64,000 nucleotides of DNA from Pseudolabrys sp. (GCA_030655215.1 JAURVZ010000060.1:52254-116253), one strand, 5' to 3'; shown: positions 34,919 through 43,775, numbered from the stretch's first letter. Notes: generated from the letters alone by a model not told the origin. A program made the numbers and translations.

Positions 34919-36148
34919 CTACTCTTGTTCGGCCAAATCCTTGCGGAACGGCGCGGCCGCCGCAAGCTCTTCACCGGCCGCCTGTACATAAGCTCGCTCG
35001 CGCGCCAGATACTCGGCGACTGCCCGACGCAGGCCGGGATTGGCGATGAAGTGCGCCGAATAGGTCGTGTGAGGCATGTATCCGCGCGCCAGCTTGTGCT
35101 CGCCCTGCGCGCCGGCTTCGACACGGCTCAGCTTGTGCTGGATGGCGTAGTCGATGGCCTGATAATAGCAGAGCTCGAAATGCAGGAACGGGTGGTGCTC
35201 AACGGCGCCCCAGTTGCGGCCATAGATCGTGTCTGACCCGAGGAAGTTGATGGCCCCGGCGATCCAGCGGCCCTCGCGCTTGGCCATCATCAGCAGGATG
35301 CGATCGCCCATCGCCGCGCCGACGACCGAGAAGAACTCGCGGGTGAGGTAGGGCCGGCCCCATTTGCGCGAGCCGGTGTCCATGTAGAACTTGAAGAAGG
35401 CGTCCCAGACCTCCTCGGTCAGGTCTGAGCCGGTCAGCCAGTGGACGCTGATGCCCGGGGCAAGCGCCTCCTTGCGCTCGCGCTTGATCGCCTTTCGCTT
35501 GCGCGAGGCGAGCGCGCCGAGAAAGTCGTCGAAGCTGGCATAGCCGGCATTCTCCCAGTGGAATTGCTGGTCGGTCCTTTGCAGGAAACCGCGCTGGCCG
35601 AGCGCGGTCCATTCCGGCTCGGTCAGGAAGTTGACATGCGCCGATGACAATTCACTCGCCGTGGTGATCTCGGCCAGAGCATCCGCGAGCGCGCCGCGCA
35701 CCTGGTCCTGCAGCGGGCCGGGGCGGGCGAGCAGGCGCGGGCCAGTCGCCGGGGTGAACGGCACGGCGACCAGGAGCTTCGGGTAGTAATCGCCGCCGGC
35801 ATGCTCGAAGGCCTCGGCCCAGCCGTGGTCGAAGACATACTCGCCCTGCGAATGGCTCTTCATATAGCAGGGCACGCAGCCAACCAGCTCGCCGTCTGTG
35901 GTCTCGGCGAGTAGATGGCGCGGCTGCCAGCCAGTGCGGCCCCCGACACATTTTGCCCGTTCAAGAGAGTAGAGAAAGTCATGAGATACGAATGGGTTGT
36001 TGGTGTATCCTCGTGTGGATAAGTCCGGGGATAAGTTATCCTCATGTATCGGATGAGCGGGGATAAGTCCGGCGCAGGCGTCCCAGGCGGCGGCCGGAAC
36101 CTTGGCCAGCGACGGCTCTATGCGGATGCGGATTTCTAGGTCGGTCAT
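34919..36148 (-). CDS. GNAT/FemAB-like acyltransferase (DUF482/PF04339) with an in-frame insertion
   Basis: This 409-residue protein is of the peptidogalycan biosynthesis/FemAB-like family. Its features are NPFVSHDFLYSLERA near residue 51, AEAFEHAGGDYYPKLLVAVP, FTPATGPRLLARPG, SAHVNFLTEPEWTALGQRGF, and RKAIKRERKEALAPG leading into the acyltransferase fold; the end includes LARGYMPHTTYSAHFI. The family is thought to transfer an amino acid or acyl group to an envelope precursor; the substrate is unknown. Residues about 28-50 (DNA 35999-36067) look inserted: the family normally passes straight from WDACA to NPFVSH. The ATG at 36148 gives the usual N-terminus. Confidence 0.85.
   Translation of the reverse strand: MTDLEIRIRIEPSLAKVPAAAWDACAGLIPAHPIHEDNLSPDLSTRGYTNNPFVSHDFLYSLERAKCVGGRTGWQPRHLLAETTDGELVGCVPCYMKSHSQGEYVFDHGWAEAFEHAGGDYYPKLLVAVPFTPATGPRLLARPGPLQDQVRGALADALAEITTASELSSAHVNFLTEPEWTALGQRGFLQRTDQQFHWENAGYASFDDFLGALASRKRKAIKRERKEALAPGISVHWLTGSDLTEEVWDAFFKFYMDTGSRKWGRPYLTREFFSVVGAAMGDRILLMMAKREGRWIAGAINFLGSDTIYGRNWGAVEHHPFLHFELCYYQAIDYAIQHKLSRVEAGAQGEHKLARGYMPHTTYSAHFIANPGLRRAVAEYLARERAYVQAAGEELAAAAPFRKDLAEQE
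35990..36070. repeat. palindrome-rich element inside the FemAB-like gene
   Basis: Within this stretch are GGATAAGTCC (twice, at about 36018 and 36061), the near-palindrome GGATAA-G-TTATCC (about 36030-36042), TATCC-N6-GGATA, and CTCAT-N7-ATGAG. It is read in frame, adding about 22 residues. Size, palindromy and coding location recall the Rickettsia palindromic elements that insert inside genes. It does not resemble the window's intergenic palindromes. Confidence 0.55.
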
Positions 36149-36185
36149 TCCAGGGCGATCACTGAAGGGCGGGTCCGGCGCCATC

Positions 36186-36502
36186 CTAGGCCGGAAACCG
36201 GCAAAGCGGGATCACGCCTTTGCGGGTGGCAGCCCGGCTCCACGGACAGGCGATCAGCTCATTGCCGGTCGGGCCGCCGTCCCAATTCTCTTCCATCGTC
36301 ACGATGCAATTGGCGGGGATCCGGATGCAGCCGCCTTTTGGGCAGGCGATCTTGGTACCGACGGCGCGCGGCACGCGCACGACGGGCTTCTTGGCCTGCG
36401 ATCGCTTGGTGATGACGCCGTCCTGCCGGGTCTGCGCCTGGGCGGCCGTGCTACCGAGGGCGAGGGTGGCCGCGAGCAGTTAAGCATGAGGTGGCGTGTC
36501 AT
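36186..36502 (-). pseudogene. small Cys-containing exported protein, frameshifted in its signal peptide
   Basis: The ATG at 36502 has AAGGAG seven bases upstream and overlaps the GDPD stop by 4 nt (ATGA), so it is the natural start. It reads MTRHLML and then goes out of frame; the downstream reading frame has an in-frame TAA at 36482-36480. Restoring one base near 36480 would join MTRHLML to LLAATLALGSTAAQAQ, a perfect signal peptide. The mature part contains ACPKGGCIRIPANC and ENWDGGPTGNELIACPW (four Cys) and ends at 36186. As it stands only a signal-less GTG-started remnant (36380-36186) could be made. Family unknown. A sequencing error is the alternative explanation. Confidence 0.6.
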
Positions 36503-37245
36503 GGCGGCACTCCTTCGAAAATGGCCTGGTCGGCATGGCGCGCGGCCGTTGCGCGGTCGACCTCGCTGCGCACGGTCCAGGTTAACAACGGTAGGCCGAA
36601 CAGGTTGCGTGCGATCCACGGTGCGGCGGCGGGCAAGTCTTTGACGCCATAGGCGATGAACTGTGGCCGGGTCTGCGGCGCGTGCAGCAAATGGGCGAGG
36701 CGAAACTTCTCGCCCGCCGAAAGGCCAGCCCATTCCTCATGATCATAATGCCGCTCGGCGACGATGCCGCGGGTGAGATCCGGCGCAACGTTGCGCAGAT
36801 GCGCAATCGGGGCAGGGTCGAACGACATCACCGCCGCCGGGCCTGAATAGGTCTCCAGCACTGCCGCCACCCGGTTGGCCAGCCGCATGTCGCCGTCGAA
36901 CCGGCTCTTCAGCTCGATGACCAGCGGCACGCGGCCGCGCACCAGGTCGCACAGCTCGCTCAGCGTCAGGATGCGGTCTTTGCTCGCCTTGAAGGTGACG
37001 GTCTTGAGCGCGGCGGCGCTCATATGGGCGAGCGGCGCGCTACCGTCGGTCAGGCGGCCGAGCGCATCGTCATGATGCACCATGGCCTCGCCATCGGCGC
37101 TGATCTGGACATCGGTCTCGATGCTAAAGCCACCGGCGATGGCCGCCGTGAAGGCAGAAGCGGTGTTCTCGATAATGCCGGTTGCGGCATCATGCAGGCC
37201 GCGGTGCGCGATCGGTTTGGCAGTGAGCCAGCTCAGGCCCGGCAT
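36499..37245 (-). CDS. glycerophosphodiester phosphodiesterase
   Basis: This 248-residue TIM-barrel enzyme hydrolyses glycerophosphodiesters to glycerol 3-phosphate and an alcohol. The family residues are present: KPIAHRGLHDAATGIIENTA (His-Arg and Glu-Asn), FSIETDVQISADGEAMVHHD (metal Glu/Asp and the second catalytic His), and LVIELKSRFDGD. No signal peptide is present, so it is cytosolic, of the UgpQ kind. The short C-terminus ends in the start of the frameshifted gene at 36502, implying that the two formed an operon. ATG follows a GGGAAA string. Confidence 0.9.
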   Translation of the reverse strand: MPGLSWLTAKPIAHRGLHDAATGIIENTASAFTAAIAGGFSIETDVQISADGEAMVHHDDALGRLTDGSAPLAHMSAAALKTVTFKASKDRILTLSELCDLVRGRVPLVIELKSRFDGDMRLANRVAAVLETYSGPAAVMSFDPAPIAHLRNVAPDLTRGIVAERHYDHEEWAGLSAGEKFRLAHLLHAPQTRPQFIAYGVKDLPAAAPWIARNLFGLPLLTWTVRSEVDRATAARHADQAIFEGVPP

Positions 37246-37265
37246 GAGGTTTCCCAGCTAAGCTA

Positions 37266-37733
37266 TTATGCGACCTCGAACAAACCTTCGACTTCAACCG
37301 CCGCATCAGCCGGCAGGGCGGAGACGCCGACGGTGGAGCGGGCATGGCGGCCGCGGTCGCCGAACACTTCGACCATCAGGTCGGAGGCGCCGTTCATGAC
37401 CTTGGGACCATCGGTGAAGCCGGGCGCCGAATTGATATAGCCGCCGAGCCGGACCACGCGGGTGATGTTGTCGAGGTCGCCGACGGCGGCTTTCATCTGG
37501 GCCAACAGGTTGATGGCGCAGGCGCGGGCTGCCTTCTGGCCGTCCTCAATGGACACCCCGGCGCCGAGCTGACCCTTGGCGGCGAGCTGGCCATCCGGGC
37601 CAAAGCAGAGCTGGCCCGACACAGTCACGAGGTTACCGCTCCGCACGAAGGCGACGTAATTGGCGATGGGCGCGGCCGGCGTCGGCAGGGTGATGCCGAG
37701 ATTGACCAGCGCCTTTTCAACGAGAGCAGCCAT
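37266..37733 (-). CDS. RidA family protein (long form)
   Basis: This 155-residue protein of the YjgF/RidA superfamily is of the longer variety seen in many proteobacteria: LGITLPTPAAPIANYVAFVR at the N-terminus, TVSGQLCFGPDG, and QKAARACAINLLAQMKAAVG. Unlike the exported relative at 8618, it keeps GRHARSTVGVSALPADAAVE, with the Arg of the catalytic site. It would act on reactive imines or related amides in the cytosol. It lies 20 bp upstream of the GDPD gene on the same strand and could head a RidA-GDPD-exported protein operon. Confidence 0.88.
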   Translation of the reverse strand: MAALVEKALVNLGITLPTPAAPIANYVAFVRSGNLVTVSGQLCFGPDGQLAAKGQLGAGVSIEDGQKAARACAINLLAQMKAAVGDLDNITRVVRLGGYINSAPGFTDGPKVMNGASDLMVEVFGDRGRHARSTVGVSALPADAAVEVEGLFEVA

Positions 37734-37962
37734 AGAAACGTCTCCGGGAGCACAGCAGTGTGACGAGGGGGTATTCGCGTTTGTCTTTGGCCGATCGGAT
37801 ACTTATGCGCAAGCGTAGCCGGGGCGGCGGTTGCTGGAAACCTTACCGGCGCTTATTCTTATCAGCGGGCTTTGCCTCGCTCTTTTTCGCCTCGCTCTTG
37901 CCCCGATAGGCGCCCTTAATCCGGTCGATGCTGCACGCTGCCGCGGAGAGGCTTTGAAATCC

Positions 37963-38874
37963 ATGACACTGCGCCTGAATGCTGGACGCCTGCTTTTGCC
38001 GTCGCTTGTCGTCATGGCAGCCGGGCTGGTGGCTGTCTCTTACCAGCCGGCAACGTCCGCCCCCGTGGCCGCGCCGCTCGCCGCCGGTGCGGCACAGCCC
38101 GAGGCGGTTGTGCTGGTGCCGCACCGAGCGATTTACGATCTCAAGTTATCCAAATCGAGCGGTAGCCGCGGCATCCAGGCGGTGCGCGGCCGCATCGTCT
38201 ATGATTTTTCCGGCAATGCCTGCGATGGCTATGAGCTGAATTTCCGCCAAGTTTCCGAACTCGACTCAGGGCAGGGCAAGGTCGCGCTGAGCGATCTGCG
38301 TTCGGTCACCTGGGAAGACGGCGCCGCCAAGAACTTCCGCTTCAACTCCGAGAACAAGCTCGACGACAAGCAGGACGGCGCTGTCGAGGGCGCAGCGCAG
38401 CGCAACGCGTCGGATGTGGCGATCGATCTGCGCAAGCCGAAGAACCGCAAGTTCACCGTTCCGGTCAACGCCGTGTTTCCGACCGACCATATGCGCCGCA
38501 TCCTGGTTGCAGCGCGCGAGGGCAAGACTATTCTCGAATTCCCGGTCTATGACGGCTCCGAAACCGGCGAGAAGCTCTACAATACCCTGACCGTGATCGG
38601 CCGCGCCATCGAGCCCGGCCAAAAGCCGGTGACGGACGCCGGTGCGAAAACCCCGGAATTAGCGAAACTGTCGCGCTGGCCGGTGACGATCAGCTATTTC
38701 GAGAAGAAAGACGACAAGACCGAGCAGACCGGCGAACAGACCCCGGTCTATGCCATCACGTTTGAGCTGTACGAGAACGGCATCTCGCGCGGGCTCATTC
38801 TCGACTACAACGACTTCACCATTGTCGGCGAGATGTCGTCGCTGGAGATGAAGAAAGAGAAGCCTTGTAAGTAG
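37963..38874 (+). CDS. eipB: cell-envelope integrity protein EipB (DUF1849)
   Basis: This 303-residue periplasmic protein has a signal peptide (MTLRLNAGRLLLPSLVVMAA). The DUF1849 fold follows, a spiral beta-sheet: VLVPHRAIYDLKLSKSSGSR, RIVYDFSGNACDGYELNFRQ, and FTVPVNAVFPTDHMRRILVA. In Brucella, EipB supports envelope integrity and folds as a broken beta-spiral joined by a disulfide. Two Cys are in matching places here, NACDGY and the terminal KPCK. The ATG at 37963 gives a normal signal peptide; the frame extending to 37831 adds an unrelated hydrophobic stretch. Confidence 0.9.
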   Translation: MTLRLNAGRLLLPSLVVMAAGLVAVSYQPATSAPVAAPLAAGAAQPEAVVLVPHRAIYDLKLSKSSGSRGIQAVRGRIVYDFSGNACDGYELNFRQVSELDSGQGKVALSDLRSVTWEDGAAKNFRFNSENKLDDKQDGAVEGAAQRNASDVAIDLRKPKNRKFTVPVNAVFPTDHMRRILVAAREGKTILEFPVYDGSETGEKLYNTLTVIGRAIEPGQKPVTDAGAKTPELAKLSRWPVTISYFEKKDDKTEQTGEQTPVYAITFELYENGISRGLILDYNDFTIVGEMSSLEMKKEKPCK

Positions 38875-38892
38875 GCCTGAAACGGCGACGTT

Positions 38893-40146
38893 CTAGTCGT
38901 CGTCCAGCGCCAGGCCCTTGACGACGGCGTTGTTGCCGAACTTCGAGCGCAGCTTGTCGATGGCGTGTTCGGCCTTTGCGCCACGGCCATCGATAAGGTC
39001 GGAGAGATCATCGCCGGTGGCGTCTTCCAGATGACTGACGCCGATGCCGATCAAGCGGAAGCGGGTGCCGCCGCCGACCTCGTTGCGCAACAGGTCGCGG
39101 CCGGCGGCAAAGATGCGGGCCGCCAGTTGCGTTGGATTACCGAGCGAGCGGGCGCGGGTACGCAGCTTGAAATCCCCGGTCTTCAGTTTCAGCGTCACGG
39201 TCGACCCGGCAAGCTCGGCTTTCTTGAGCCGCGACGAGACGCGCTCGGTCAACTCCCACAGATGCTGCTCAAGCGGCCGCAGGTCGCCGATATTCTCGTT
39301 GAACGTCGTTTCCGCCGACACGCTCTTGGTGTCGCGCACCGGATCGACCCGGCGCACATCGAGCCCCCGCGCCAGTTGCCACAGCCGCGCGCCTTCCTCG
39401 CCATAGCGGCGCATCAGGTCGACCTGATCGGCGCGCTGCAGGTCGGCGATGTGACGATAGCCATCGGCGGCGAGCTTCGCAGCGCTGACCGCGCCAACGC
39501 CCCAGATGAAACCGACCGGCTTCGGCGCCAGGAAGGCGAGGGCGTCCGACTGGCCGATCACCGCAAAGCCGCGCGGCTTGTCCAGGTCGGACGCGATCTT
39601 GGCAAGGAATTTATTGGCCGACAGGCCGATGGAAATTGTGATGCCGAGGTTGCGTTCGACGTCCGACGAGAAGCGCGCCAGCGCCTTGGCGGCAGTCATG
39701 CCGTGCAGCCGCTCGGTGCCGGTGAGATCGAGAAAGGCCTCATCGATCGACAGTGGCTCGACTTGCGGCGTCATCGCCAGCATCTTCTCACGCACAGCGC
39801 GGCCGACCTCGACATATTTCGACATGTTCGGCTTCACCACAGCGGCGTGCGGGCACAGCTCCAGGGCCTTGAACATCGGCATGGCCGAACGGACGCCATA
39901 GGTGCGCGCGACATAGCAGCAGGTCGAGACGACGCCGCGCTTGCCGCCGCCGACGATGACAGGCTTGTCGACCAAGGAAGGGTCGTCGCGCTTCTCGATC
40001 GTGGCGTAGAAGGCGTCGCAGTCGACATGGGCGATGGTCAGCGTCGCCAACTCCGCGTGCCGGACAAGGCGCGGCGAGCCGCATGCCGGGCAGCGTTTCG
40101 CCGCCTCAGCCGTGTCCTTCAGGCAATCGCGGCAAAACGCCGTCAC
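38893..40146 (-). CDS. dinB: DNA polymerase IV with N-terminal zinc-ribbon
   Basis: This 417-residue Y-family translesion polymerase has [17 protein letters not shown] (first catalytic Asp and steric gate), [40 protein letters not shown] (second catalytic acidic pair) and the little-finger region. Before the polymerase domain, residues 5-22 carry a four-Cys set, CRDC-x10-CPAC, a likely zinc ribbon that some rhizobial DinB proteins have and E. coli lacks. The start overlaps the DUF3572 stop by 4 nt, so the two are coupled. Induction by SOS cannot be judged from the sequence. Confidence 0.93.
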   Translation of the reverse strand: MTAFCRDCLKDTAEAAKRCPACGSPRLVRHAELATLTIAHVDCDAFYATIEKRDDPSLVDKPVIVGGGKRGVVSTCCYVARTYGVRSAMPMFKALELCPHAAVVKPNMSKYVEVGRAVREKMLAMTPQVEPLSIDEAFLDLTGTERLHGMTAAKALARFSSDVERNLGITISIGLSANKFLAKIASDLDKPRGFAVIGQSDALAFLAPKPVGFIWGVGAVSAAKLAADGYRHIADLQRADQVDLMRRYGEEGARLWQLARGLDVRRVDPVRDTKSVSAETTFNENIGDLRPLEQHLWELTERVSSRLKKAELAGSTVTLKLKTGDFKLRTRARSLGNPTQLAARIFAAGRDLLRNEVGGGTRFRLIGIGVSHLEDATGDDLSDLIDGRGAKAEHAIDKLRSKFGNNAVVKGLALDDD

Positions 40147-40442
40147 GGAATTTCACGCTCCCAGGGTTCGCCGCCCAGTGCATGATGGGCGCGGGCAATG
40201 TCGGTCACGCCACACTTGCTCTCGACGGCAAAGGCGGCGGCCAGTTGCTCGTCGGAGGCGAGATATTCCAGCACGCCGGCCAGGAACCCCGGTTCGCCGG
40301 CCGCATCGCGAATCTGGTCGACGCCGACCCCGGTGATGGCAAGGAACCGCTCGAGCCGCCCCTCATCCCCGGCCAGATAGGTAAGCGCTTGAATTGCAAG
40401 CGCTTCTGCCGCTTCCGCTGGCATGGTGCGGGGCTGTTTCAT
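40143..40442 (-). CDS. DUF3572 domain-containing protein
   Basis: This 99-residue helical protein has [60 protein letters not shown] and [17 protein letters not shown]. These match DUF3572, a small alphaproteobacterial family without known function. Its stop overlaps the dinB start (ATGA), suggesting a translated pair and possibly a partner role for the polymerase, which is inference. It diverges from divK. Confidence 0.88.
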   Translation of the reverse strand: MKQPRTMPAEAAEALAIQALTYLAGDEGRLERFLAITGVGVDQIRDAAGEPGFLAGVLEYLASDEQLAAAFAVESKCGVTDIARAHHALGGEPWEREIP

Positions 40443-40570
40443 CGGCTTTGTTTGCCTTTCTTAAAGGGTTCGGCACTACCGTATAGCTTCGATCATGCCC
40501 GAGCGCGGCAGGACTGGCGACGCCGCCGGCCGAGCCTTAAAGGGCGCTTTGGGGAAAAGTGGGGCGGCAA

Positions 40571-40942
40571 ATGGCGAAGACCGTCCTGATCGTGGAGGAC
40601 AATGAGCTCAATATGAAGCTCTTCCACGATCTTCTGGAGGCGCATGGCTACGACATCGTCGGCACGCGCAGCGGCATCGAGGCACTCGACCTGGCCCGCA
40701 AGCACCGGCCTGACCTGATCCTGATGGACATTCAGCTTCCGGAAGTGTCCGGCCTCGAAGTGACCAAATGGCTCAAGGACGATCCGGAACTCAAACATAT
40801 TCCCGTCGTCGCCGTCACGGCCTTCGCCATGAAGGGCGACGAGGAGCGCATTCGCGAAGGCGGCTGCGAGGCCTATCTGTCCAAGCCGATTTCGGTCGGC
40901 AAGTTCATCGAGACGATCCGTCATTTCCTCGGCCCCGCCTGA
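40571..40942 (+). CDS. divK: single-domain response regulator DivK
   Basis: This 123-residue receiver-only protein has [20 protein letters not shown] (acidic pair), phospho-acceptor D53 in [25 protein letters not shown] (the Thr) and YLSKPISV (the Lys). Identity of motif residues and the phospho-site number match Caulobacter DivK. In that pathway DivK relays signals from DivJ and PleC to the DivL-CckA-CtrA circuit, coupling division and development. The GGCGGCAA before ATG is the only Shine-Dalgarno; the ATG at 40559 would add four residues. pleD follows after 18 bp, as in other alphaproteobacteria. Confidence 0.94.
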   Translation: MAKTVLIVEDNELNMKLFHDLLEAHGYDIVGTRSGIEALDLARKHRPDLILMDIQLPEVSGLEVTKWLKDDPELKHIPVVAVTAFAMKGDEERIREGGCEAYLSKPISVGKFIETIRHFLGPA

Positions 40943-40960
40943 GGCAAGTTTGGTGACCGT

Positions 40961-42334
40961 ATGACTGCCCGCGTCCTTGTCGTTGATGACATTCCGGCCA
41001 ATGTGAAGCTGCTCGAAGCGCGGCTGTCGGCCGAGTATTTCGACGTGTCGACCGCGTACAGCGGCGCAGAAGCGTTGGTCGTTGCCGAACGCGCCGAATG
41101 CGACATCATCCTGCTCGATGTCATGATGCCGGACATGGACGGTTTTGAAGTTTGCCGCCGGCTGAAGTCGAACCCGGTGACGCATCATATTCCGGTGGTG
41201 ATGGTGACGGCGCTCGATCAGCCGTCCGACCGCGTGCGCGGCCTGGAAGCCGGCGCCGATGATTTCCTGACCAAGCCGGTCACCGACGTGGCGCTGATCT
41301 CGCGCGTGCGTTCGCTGGCGCGGCTCAAGATGGTCACCGACGAATTGCGCATGCGCGCGCTGACCACCAAGGAAATCGGCATCCAGAGCCCGGAACGGGA
41401 TGCTGTCGCCGAGACCGGCCGTGGCGGGCGCATCCTGATTGTCGACGACCGGCAGTCATCCTATGAGCGCATCGTGCAGACGTTGCAGACCGAGCATACG
41501 GTCGAGGTGCAGCCGAACCCGGCCGAAGCCTTGTTCACCGTCGCCGAGGGCGACTATGAATTGGTCATTGTCTCGCTCGGCCTGAAAGAACATGACGGGC
41601 TGCGCCTGTGCAGCCAGATCCGCTCGCTCGAGCGTACCCGCAACATGCCGATCCTGGCGGTGGCCGAAGCCGACAACAATGCGCGGCTGGTGCGCGGGCT
41701 TGAGATCGGCGTCAATGATTACCTGATCCGGCCCATCGACAAGAACGAGATGCTGGCGCGCGTGCGCACGCAGATCAAGAAGAAGCGCTACACCGAGCGC
41801 CTGCGCGACAATGTGCAGATGTCGATCGAAATGGCGATCACCGACGCGCTGACCAGCCTTTATAACCGCCGCTATATGGAAACCCATCTGGCGGCCTTGA
41901 CCGAGCAGGCAGCCCAGCGCGGCAAGCCGATTTCGGTGCTGATCCTCGACATCGACTTCTTCAAGTCGATCAATGACGGCCATGGCCATGACGCCGGCGA
42001 CGATGTGCTGCGCGAGTTCGCCGTGCGCATCCGCAAGTCGATCCGCAATATCGATCTGGCCTGCCGTTATGGCGGCGAGGAATTCGTCATCGTCATGCCG
42101 GAAACCGATGCCGCGGTGGCCGGCATGGTGGCTGAACGTATCCGCCGCCGCATTGCCACCGAGCCGTTCCCGATCCAGCAAGGTATGAAGCTGCTGGATG
42201 TGACGATTTCAATCGGTCTGGCGGCCTTGGGCGGCGAGGGCGATACGGCAGCGGCCATGCTCAAGCGCGCCGATACGGCGCTCTATCGCGCCAAGCGCGA
42301 CGGCCGCAACCGCGTTGTTCAGGACGCGGCTTAA
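40961..42334 (+). CDS. pleD: response regulator diguanylate cyclase PleD
   Basis: The 457-residue protein has two receiver domains and a GGDEF domain. REC1 (residues 1-120) has D53 in IILLDVMMPDMDGFEV. REC2 (about 145-270) lacks a typical phospho-acceptor Asp (VIVSLGLKEHDG), as in Caulobacter PleD where it is an adaptor. The cyclase signature is GGEEF at 371-375, preceded by RNID (the RxxD inhibitory site, five residues before GGEEF). Phosphorylation drives dimerisation and synthesis of cyclic-di-GMP from two GTP, with product feedback through RxxD. It is cotranscribed with divK. Confidence 0.95.
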   Translation: MTARVLVVDDIPANVKLLEARLSAEYFDVSTAYSGAEALVVAERAECDIILLDVMMPDMDGFEVCRRLKSNPVTHHIPVVMVTALDQPSDRVRGLEAGADDFLTKPVTDVALISRVRSLARLKMVTDELRMRALTTKEIGIQSPERDAVAETGRGGRILIVDDRQSSYERIVQTLQTEHTVEVQPNPAEALFTVAEGDYELVIVSLGLKEHDGLRLCSQIRSLERTRNMPILAVAEADNNARLVRGLEIGVNDYLIRPIDKNEMLARVRTQIKKKRYTERLRDNVQMSIEMAITDALTSLYNRRYMETHLAALTEQAAQRGKPISVLILDIDFFKSINDGHGHDAGDDVLREFAVRIRKSIRNIDLACRYGGEEFVIVMPETDAAVAGMVAERIRRRIATEPFPIQQGMKLLDVTISIGLAALGGEGDTAAAMLKRADTALYRAKRDGRNRVVQDAA

Positions 42335-43521
42335 GCCTTCAGATAATCGGCGAGCCGCGCCAGCTTGAACGGCGCGATGTCGACATGCGCGGCGCGGCCG
42401 TTCGTCACTTGCTGCGCCACAGCCTCACCAATCGCCGCTGAATGCTTGAAGCCGTGCCCTGAGCAGGCCGACACGAAGATGACGCGGTCGTTGCGCGGGT
42501 CCGTGTCGATGACGAAGCGTGAGCGGTCGACGCGGGTGTACAGGCAGGTCTCGGTGCGCAGGCAGTGCGGGCCAAGGTCGGGCAGGAACGGTTCGATATA
42601 ATTGCGGTAAACGCGGTCGATTTCCTCGGCCTGATCGACGGTGCGATCAACGTGGTTGGGATCGGCAACGCCGCCGCTTTCCTCATGTGTGACCTTCACG
42701 CCGTGGCTCGGATCGCCATCATGGGCGAACCCATAGATGCTGCTGTGCACATGCGCGTTGCGCGGTAGCTGCCAGATGTAGACCGGGCAATTCTCCGGCG
42801 CGAAGCGCTCCGGATTGGTTTTGATCTCGAACCAGAGCAGCACCTGCCGCGTCACTGTGAAATGCTTAGCAAGCTCCTCTGCGGCAAAGCGCGGCAGCCA
42901 GGCGCCGGCGGCAATGACGACCTTCTCGGCGCTGAAGCGTTGGCCATCGGCGGTGGTGACGTCGGCACCATCGATGCTGGCGACCGCCGTGTTGCGCAGG
43001 ATCGCCGCGCCGTGACGCTCGGCCAGTTCGAGTTGTGCGGCGACGCAGGTTTCCGGAAACAAGGTGCCGGCTTCCTCGTCAAGAATGCCGTGGTCGCCGG
43101 CCTTGACCGCGAATTGCGGATAGCGGGCACGGATTGCCTCCGGCGTTTCGAACATCCTATGAGGGATGTCGTACTGCCGCGCCGCGGCGCCGATATTGGC
43201 GAAGAAGTCATCGACGTCGTGCATCACCACAGCGTCCGTGCCGGAGATCGTCAGGCAGCCATTGCGCAGGAACAGTTGTCTGCCGGTGGCCGCTTCGACC
43301 TCGCGCCAGATTGTGTGCGAGCGCAGCGCCAGTTCGGAATACTCGACGCCTTCGCCAATGGCGGAGCGGGTGATGCGGCTGCCGCCATGCGATGAGCCGA
43401 GTTTATGTGGCGGCGAGAACTGATCAATGCCGAGCACCTTGGCGCCGGCCTTGGCCAATTGATACGTCGTGGCGCTGCCCATGGCGCCAAGCCCGACGAC
43501 GATGCAATCGTATTTCGTCAT
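42331..43521 (-). CDS. FAD-dependent amine oxidase, N-methyl-L-tryptophan/sarcosine oxidase type
   Basis: This 396-residue monomeric flavoprotein of the DAO family has the Rossmann motif DCIVVGLGAMGSATTYQLAK at the N-terminus, then HGGSRITRSAIGEGVEYSEL. The second segment matches the monomeric sarcosine/N-methyltryptophan oxidases (SolA, MSOX) that oxidise N-methyl amino acids and make H2O2 and formaldehyde. The covalent-flavin Cys region lies near the C-terminus: FVSACSGHGFKHSAAIGEAV. The start at 43521 is the first matching the family; the frame to 43578 adds an odd segment. The substrate is not determinable. It ends convergent with pleD, overlapping by 4 nt. Confidence 0.88.
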   Translation of the reverse strand: MTKYDCIVVGLGAMGSATTYQLAKAGAKVLGIDQFSPPHKLGSSHGGSRITRSAIGEGVEYSELALRSHTIWREVEAATGRQLFLRNGCLTISGTDAVVMHDVDDFFANIGAAARQYDIPHRMFETPEAIRARYPQFAVKAGDHGILDEEAGTLFPETCVAAQLELAERHGAAILRNTAVASIDGADVTTADGQRFSAEKVVIAAGAWLPRFAAEELAKHFTVTRQVLLWFEIKTNPERFAPENCPVYIWQLPRNAHVHSSIYGFAHDGDPSHGVKVTHEESGGVADPNHVDRTVDQAEEIDRVYRNYIEPFLPDLGPHCLRTETCLYTRVDRSRFVIDTDPRNDRVIFVSACSGHGFKHSAAIGEAVAQQVTNGRAAHVDIAPFKLARLADYLKA

Positions 43522-43556
43522 GCGCGGCAGGATATCAGCTTGCCACAAATGCAAAA

Positions 43557-43575
43557 GGCGCCCGAGGAGGGCGCC
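43557..43575 (-). terminator. rho-independent terminator of rpmG
   Basis: GGCGCCC (43557-43563) pairs with GGGCGCC (43569-43575) across a five-base loop. On the minus strand the stem is followed by TTTTGC. It lies between rpmG and the amine oxidase gene on the same strand. Confidence 0.8.
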
Positions 43576-43607
43576 CAAAGCATCAGATTAAGCGTCGCGA
43601 GCCGCGA

Positions 43608-43775
43608 CTACTTGATCTTCGATTCCTTGTACTCGACGTGCTTCTTGGCAATCGGGTCATACTTCTTCTTGACCAGCTTGTCGGTCTGCGTGCGCGAGTT
43701 CTTCTTGGTGACGTAGAAGTGGCCGGTGTCGGCGCTCGACACGAGCTTGATCTTGAGGCTGACGGCTTTTGCCAT
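43608..43775 (-). CDS. rpmG: 50S ribosomal protein L33
   Basis: The 55-residue protein is a complete L33: [20 protein letters not shown], then [20 protein letters not shown] and [10 protein letters not shown]. It lacks the zinc-ribbon Cys of the other L33 form, so it is the Cys-minus type normal in proteobacteria. It starts at 43775; the longer frame upstream is not conserved. AAGGACAG precedes the ATG. A terminator follows at 43557. Confidence 0.97.
   Translation of the reverse strand: MAKAVSLKIKLVSSADTGHFYVTKKNSRTQTDKLVKKKYDPIAKKHVEYKESKIK

Noticed and set aside
35990..36070. TTATCC/GGATAA strings read as DnaA boxes or a replication origin
   Set aside because: They lack the full TTATNCACA box, lie inside a coding gene and are not accompanied by AT-rich unwinding sequence or dnaA/parB.
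36186..36380. A short GTG-started minus-strand ORF taken as the complete gene
   Set aside because: The natural start is the ATG at 36502 with a strong Shine-Dalgarno and ATGA overlap; the GTG would remove the obvious signal peptide. Recorded as a frameshifted gene instead.
38965..40185. A 406-residue open frame on the plus strand across dinB
   Set aside because: Antisense shadow; dinB carries the polymerase motifs on the minus strand.
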